Of a stretch of DNA of 7,085 nucleotides, positions 4,061 through 7,085 are shown one piece after another. Each line of letters starts with the position of its first letter. Within the stretch, counting starts at the first letter, position 1. Position numbers and translations under genes: made by a program. The stretch comes from Desulfarculus sp. (GTDB lineage: Bacteria > Desulfobacterota > Desulfarculia > Desulfarculales > Desulfarculaceae): positions 1 through 7,085 of the forward strand of contig JAIUYB010000113.1 in assembly GCA_020216625.1 (NCBI GenBank), written 5' to 3'. The notes beneath the pieces are model-generated. The model was not told where the DNA came from. It did not search any database and worked only from the letters and a program-made list of their open reading frames with translations.

Positions 4061-7000
4061 ATGGCGCGATTTTTCATAGACAGGCCCATCTTCGCCTGGG
4101 TCATCGCCATCGTCATCATGTTGGCCGGGGCCCTGGCCATTCACTCCCTGCCGGTGGCCATGTATCCGGCCATCGCCCCCCCCTCGGTGGAGATCAACGC
4201 CACCTACCCCGGCGCCTCGGCCAAAACGGTCGAGGACACCGTGACCCAGGTGATCGAGCAGAAGATGAACGGCATCGATCACCTGAGCTACATCGCCTCC
4301 ACCAGCGACTCCTCGGGTCGGGCCACCGTCACCCTGACCTTCGATGCCGGCACCGACCCGGACATCGCCCAGGTTCAGGTCCAGAACAAGCTGCAACTGG
4401 CCATGTCCCTACTGCCGCAGGAAGTCCAGAACCAGGGGGTCACGGTGGCCAAGGCCACCCGTAACTTCCTGATGGTCCTGGGTTTCTACTCCGAGGACGG
4501 CAGCATGGACGGCTCGGACCTGTCGGACTATGTCGCCGCCCACGTCCAGGACGTCATCAACCGGGTGGACGGCGTGGGCGACGTGACCATGTTCAGCTAC
4601 CAGTACGCCATGCGCATCTGGATGGACCCCAACAAGCTCAACAGCTACAAGTTGGTGCCCTCCGACATCAGCGCCGCCATCAAGGCCCAGAACGCCCAGG
4701 TCTCGGCCGGCCAACTGGGCGGCGCGCCCTCGCTGCCGGGTCAGCAGATCAACGCCACCATCTCGGCCCAGAGCCGCCTGCAAACCCCGGAGCAATTCGA
4801 GGCCATTCTCCTGCGGGTGAACAAGGACGGCTCCACGGTGCATCTGCGCGACGTGGCCAAGGTTGAGTTCGGCAGCGAATCCTATGACTTCGTCTCCCGC
4901 TTCAACGGCCAGCCAGCGGCGGGCATGGCGGTGAAGCTGGCCACCGACGCCAACGCCTTGGAGACCGCGCAACGGATCAGGGCCAAGCTGGACGAGTTGT
5001 CCAAGTTTTTCCCCCAGGGCATGAAGTACGCGGTTCCCTTTGACACCACGCCCTTCATCAAGGTGTCGATCCAAGAGGTGGTCAAGACCCTGATCGAGGC
5101 CATCATCCTGGTTTTTTTGGTCATGTACCTGTTCCTGCAGAATTTCCGCGCCACGCTCATCCCCACCATCGCGGTGCCGGTGGTCCTTTTGGGCACCTTC
5201 GCGGTGTTGGAGGCGTTCGGCTATTCCATCAACACCTTGACCATGTTCGGCACCGTCCTGGCCATCGGTCTGCTGGTGGACGACGCCATCGTGGTGGTGG
5301 AGAACGTGGAGCGGGTGATGCGCGAGGACGGCCTGTCACCCAAAGAGGCCACCCGCAAATCCATGGACCAGATCACCAGCGCCCTGGTGGGCATCGCCAT
5401 GGTGCTGGCGGCGGTTTTCGTGCCCATGGCCTTCTTCGGCGGCTCCACCGGGGTCATCTATCGTCAGTTCTCCATCACCGTGGTCTCGGCCATGACCCTG
5501 TCGGTGCTGGTGGCCTTGATCCTGACCCCGGCCTTGTGCGCCACCATGCTCAAGCCCATCAGCGCCGACCACCACCAAGCCAAGGGCGGCTTCTTCGGCT
5601 GGTTCAACCGCCTGTTCGACTTCGGCTCCAGGACTTATCTGGGACTGGCCGGACGCACCCTGGGCAAGGGCGTGCGCTACATGCTGATCTATCTGCTGAT
5701 CGTGGGCGGGGTGGGGATCCTGATCCTGCGCATGCCCACCGGCTTTTTGCCCGACGAGGACCAGGGCGTGATGTTCACCCAGATTCAGTTGCCGGTGGGG
5801 GCCACCCAGGAGCGCACCTTGCAGGTGATCAAGCAGGTGGAGGACTACCTGCTGAACAACGAGAAGGACGCGGTGCGGGCCATGATGGCGGTGGCCGGCT
5901 TCAGCTTCGCCGGCATGGGTCAGAACGCGGCCGTCACCTTCGTCAACCTCAAGGACTGGGACGAACGCGACCAGGCCAGCCTGCGGGTGAGCGCGGTGGC
6001 CGGCCGGGCCATGGGCGCCTTCAGCCAGATCCGCGATGCCCAGGTCTATGCCTTCACGCCTCCGGCGGTGATGGAGATGGGCCGGGCCAATGGCTTCGAC
6101 CTGCAGATCAAGGATCTGGGCGGCTTGGGCCACGAAGCCCTGATGGCCGCCCGCAACCAGTTCCTGGGCCTGGCCGCCCAGAACCCGGTCCTGATGGCGG
6201 TGCGTCCCAACGGCATGGACGACAACCCCCAATTGCACCTGGAGATCGACTACGCCAAGGCCGGAGCCCTGGGCCTGGCGGTGGGGGACATCAACTCCGT
6301 GCTCTCGGCGGCCTGGGGCGGATCCTACGTCAACGACTTCATCGACAAGGGCCGGGTCAAAAAGGTCTACATCATGGGGCAGCCCTCCTCGCGCATGCAG
6401 CCTTCCGATCTTTACAAGTGGTACGTTCGCAATAGCAAGGGCGAGATGGTGCCTTTCTCGGGCTTCGCCACCGCCAACTGGGTCTACGGCTCGCCCCGCC
6501 TGGAGCGTTACAACGGCTTCCCCTCGGTGGAGATCCTGGGCCAGCCAGCCCCGGGCCGGAGCTCCGGCGAGGCCATGGCCGCGGTGGAGGCGATCATGGC
6601 CCAATTACCGGCCGGCATTGGCTATGAATGGACCGGGTTGTCCTATCAGGAGCGGCTCTCCGGCTCCCAGGCCCCGGCCCTCTACGCCCTATCGGTGCTG
6701 GTGGTCTTCCTCTGCCTGGCCGCGCTCTACGAGAGCTGGTCGGTGCCCTTCGCGGTGATGCTGGTGGTGCCCCTGGGCGTCATCGGCGCCCTGGCCGCCG
6801 CCAGCCTGCGCGGTCTTTCCAACGACGTCTATTTCCAGGTCGGCCTTTTGACCACCATGGGTCTGTCGGCCAAGAACGCCATCCTGATCGTGGAGTTCGC
6901 GAAAAGCCTGCACGAACAGGGCATGGGTCTGATCGAGGCCACCCTGGAGGCGGCCCGCCTGCGTCTGCGCCCGATCCTGATGACCTCCTTCGCCTTCATC

Positions 7001-7085
7001 CTGGGCGTGCTGCCCCTGGCCATCACGCCGGTGCCGATGTCGTTCTGGCTGGCCGAGCCGGCCCCGGTGCTGATGGCCAGGGGCA
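4061..7085 (+). CDS. acrB: RND multidrug efflux transporter, AcrB/MexB type (HAE-1), partial
   Basis: This is the proton-driven inner-membrane pump of a tripartite efflux system that exports drugs, dyes, detergents or bile-like amphiphiles. ATG 4061 follows AAAAGG (4045-4050). The N-terminus [17 protein letters not shown] is typical of HAE-1 transporters. The proton-relay residues are present: D407 and D408 in TM4 ([12 protein letters not shown]), K938 ([12 protein letters not shown]) and R970 (RPILM). Drug-pocket phenylalanines F136, F178, F614, F616 and F627 match AcrB F136, F178, F615, F617 and F628; the F610 position is Met (M609). The numbering stays within two residues of E. coli AcrB, so no internal frameshift is likely. 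Family-like sequence ends at residue 988 (base 7024). Beyond that, the forward reading ([20 protein letters not shown]) is a fold-back artefact or rearrangement. About 60 C-terminal residues, including the last transmembrane helices, are missing. Confidence 0.95.
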   Translation, partial: MARFFIDRPIFAWVIAIVIMLAGALAIHSLPVAMYPAIAPPSVEINATYPGASAKTVEDTVTQVIEQKMNGIDHLSYIASTSDSSGRATVTLTFDAGTDPDIAQVQVQNKLQLAMSLLPQEVQNQGVTVAKATRNFLMVLGFYSEDGSMDGSDLSDYVAAHVQDVINRVDGVGDVTMFSYQYAMRIWMDPNKLNSYKLVPSDISAAIKAQNAQVSAGQLGGAPSLPGQQINATISAQSRLQTPEQFEAILLRVNKDGSTVHLRDVAKVEFGSESYDFVSRFNGQPAAGMAVKLATDANALETAQRIRAKLDELSKFFPQGMKYAVPFDTTPFIKVSIQEVVKTLIEAIILVFLVMYLFLQNFRATLIPTIAVPVVLLGTFAVLEAFGYSINTLTMFGTVLAIGLLVDDAIVVVENVERVMREDGLSPKEATRKSMDQITSALVGIAMVLAAVFVPMAFFGGSTGVIYRQFSITVVSAMTLSVLVALILTPALCATMLKPISADHHQAKGGFFGWFNRLFDFGSRTYLGLAGRTLGKGVRYMLIYLLIVGGVGILILRMPTGFLPDEDQGVMFTQIQLPVGATQERTLQVIKQVEDYLLNNEKDAVRAMMAVAGFSFAGMGQNAAVTFVNLKDWDERDQASLRVSAVAGRAMGAFSQIRDAQVYAFTPPAVMEMGRANGFDLQIKDLGGLGHEALMAARNQFLGLAAQNPVLMAVRPNGMDDNPQLHLEIDYAKAGALGLAVGDINSVLSAAWGGSYVNDFIDKGRVKKVYIMGQPSSRMQPSDLYKWYVRNSKGEMVPFSGFATANWVYGSPRLERYNGFPSVEILGQPAPGRSSGEAMAAVEAIMAQLPAGIGYEWTGLSYQERLSGSQAPALYALSVLVVFLCLAALYESWSVPFAVMLVVPLGVIGALAAASLRGLSNDVYFQVGLLTTMGLSAKNAILIVEFAKSLHEQGMGLIEATLEAARLRLRPILMTSFAFILGVLPLAITPVPMSFWLAEPAPVLMARG
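7011..7085. repeat. Terminal fold-back: perfect 15-bp inverted repeat with reversed native sequence between
   Basis: TGCCCCTGGCCATCA (7011-7025) is the exact reverse complement of 7071-7085. The 45 bases between (7026-7070), when reverse-complemented, encode the RND family continuation [18 protein letters not shown] in the correct frame after residue 987. The forward strand therefore switches to copying its own complement at CCATCA/TGATGG and reads back toward the gene. This looks like a chimeric contig end and is not a genomic repeat. Confidence 0.85.

Noticed and set aside
2872..4140. 422-residue minus-strand open frame opposite the adaptor gene
   Set aside because: It is His/Gly/Leu-rich antisense of a clearly AcrA-like gene, the usual GC-rich mirror frame.
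5336..6604. 422-residue minus-strand frame and 299-residue plus frame inside the transporter
   Set aside because: Both are out of frame with the continuous AcrB-like reading, whose landmark residues fall at the expected numbers throughout.
7025..7085. A novel divergent C-terminus for the transporter
   Set aside because: The reverse complement restores the conserved family sequence, so the forward reading is a strand-switch product, not a new domain.
1..7085. CRISPR array, tRNA or rRNA genes, insertion sequences, phage or toxin-antitoxin genes
   Set aside because: No regularly spaced repeats, tRNA-like cloverleaf, rRNA sequence, transposase motif or terminal inverted repeat pair with target duplication was seen.

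Overview
The window is a high-GC bacterial segment whose coding regions have strongly G/C-rich third codon positions. Both ends are open: the first gene runs off the left edge and the last runs off the right edge. A free-standing RRM protein next to a tiny charged protein, a YkgJ-type cysteine-cluster protein, and an AcrAB-type pump lacking a lipobox together suggest a Gram-negative proteobacterium or relative. A delta-proteobacterial (Desulfobacterota-like) origin is plausible. That assignment is inference from gene content only; no rRNA or taxonomic marker is present.

Layout, left to right. (1) 1-504, minus strand: N-terminal 168 residues of a TSUP (TauE/SafE-type) membrane transporter, with a good Shine-Dalgarno. 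(2) 643-1275, minus: a YkgJ/CxxCxxCC-type cysteine-cluster protein, co-directional with and upstream of the transporter. (3) 1276-1518: divergent, AT-richer intergenic region with a structured leader for the next gene. (4) 1519-1791, plus: a 90-residue single-RRM RNA-binding protein. It is followed by a folded 3' region and a strong intrinsic terminator (1878-1925). (5) 2047-2268, plus: a 73-residue K/R-rich protein with an acidic, Pro/Ala-rich tail. (6) 2269-2853: a 585-base stretch with no convincing gene. It carries a minus-strand intrinsic terminator, a structured lower-GC island, and a 22-bp palindromic operator overlapping a promoter. (7) 2854-4041 and 4061 to the end, plus: an RND efflux operon made of an AcrA/MexA-type periplasmic adaptor and an AcrB/MexB-type inner-membrane transporter.

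The pump genes work together. The adaptor links the proton-driven transporter to an outer-membrane channel that is not in the window, and the palindrome at the promoter looks like a TetR-family operator controlling both genes. The regulator is not in the window either.

The most striking anomaly is at the extreme right end. After transporter residue 988 the forward reading stops resembling the RND family. The reverse complement of the last 75 bases, however, encodes exactly the family's expected continuation, and the first and last 15 bases of those 75 are perfect inverted repeats. The end is therefore a fold-back (strand switch), most likely a sequencing, amplification or assembly chimera, and less likely a real rearrangement. 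I did not find a convincing new multi-gene system. The best candidates for follow-up are the operator-promoter, the structured minus-strand element in the 585-base gap, and the structured flanks of the RRM gene.
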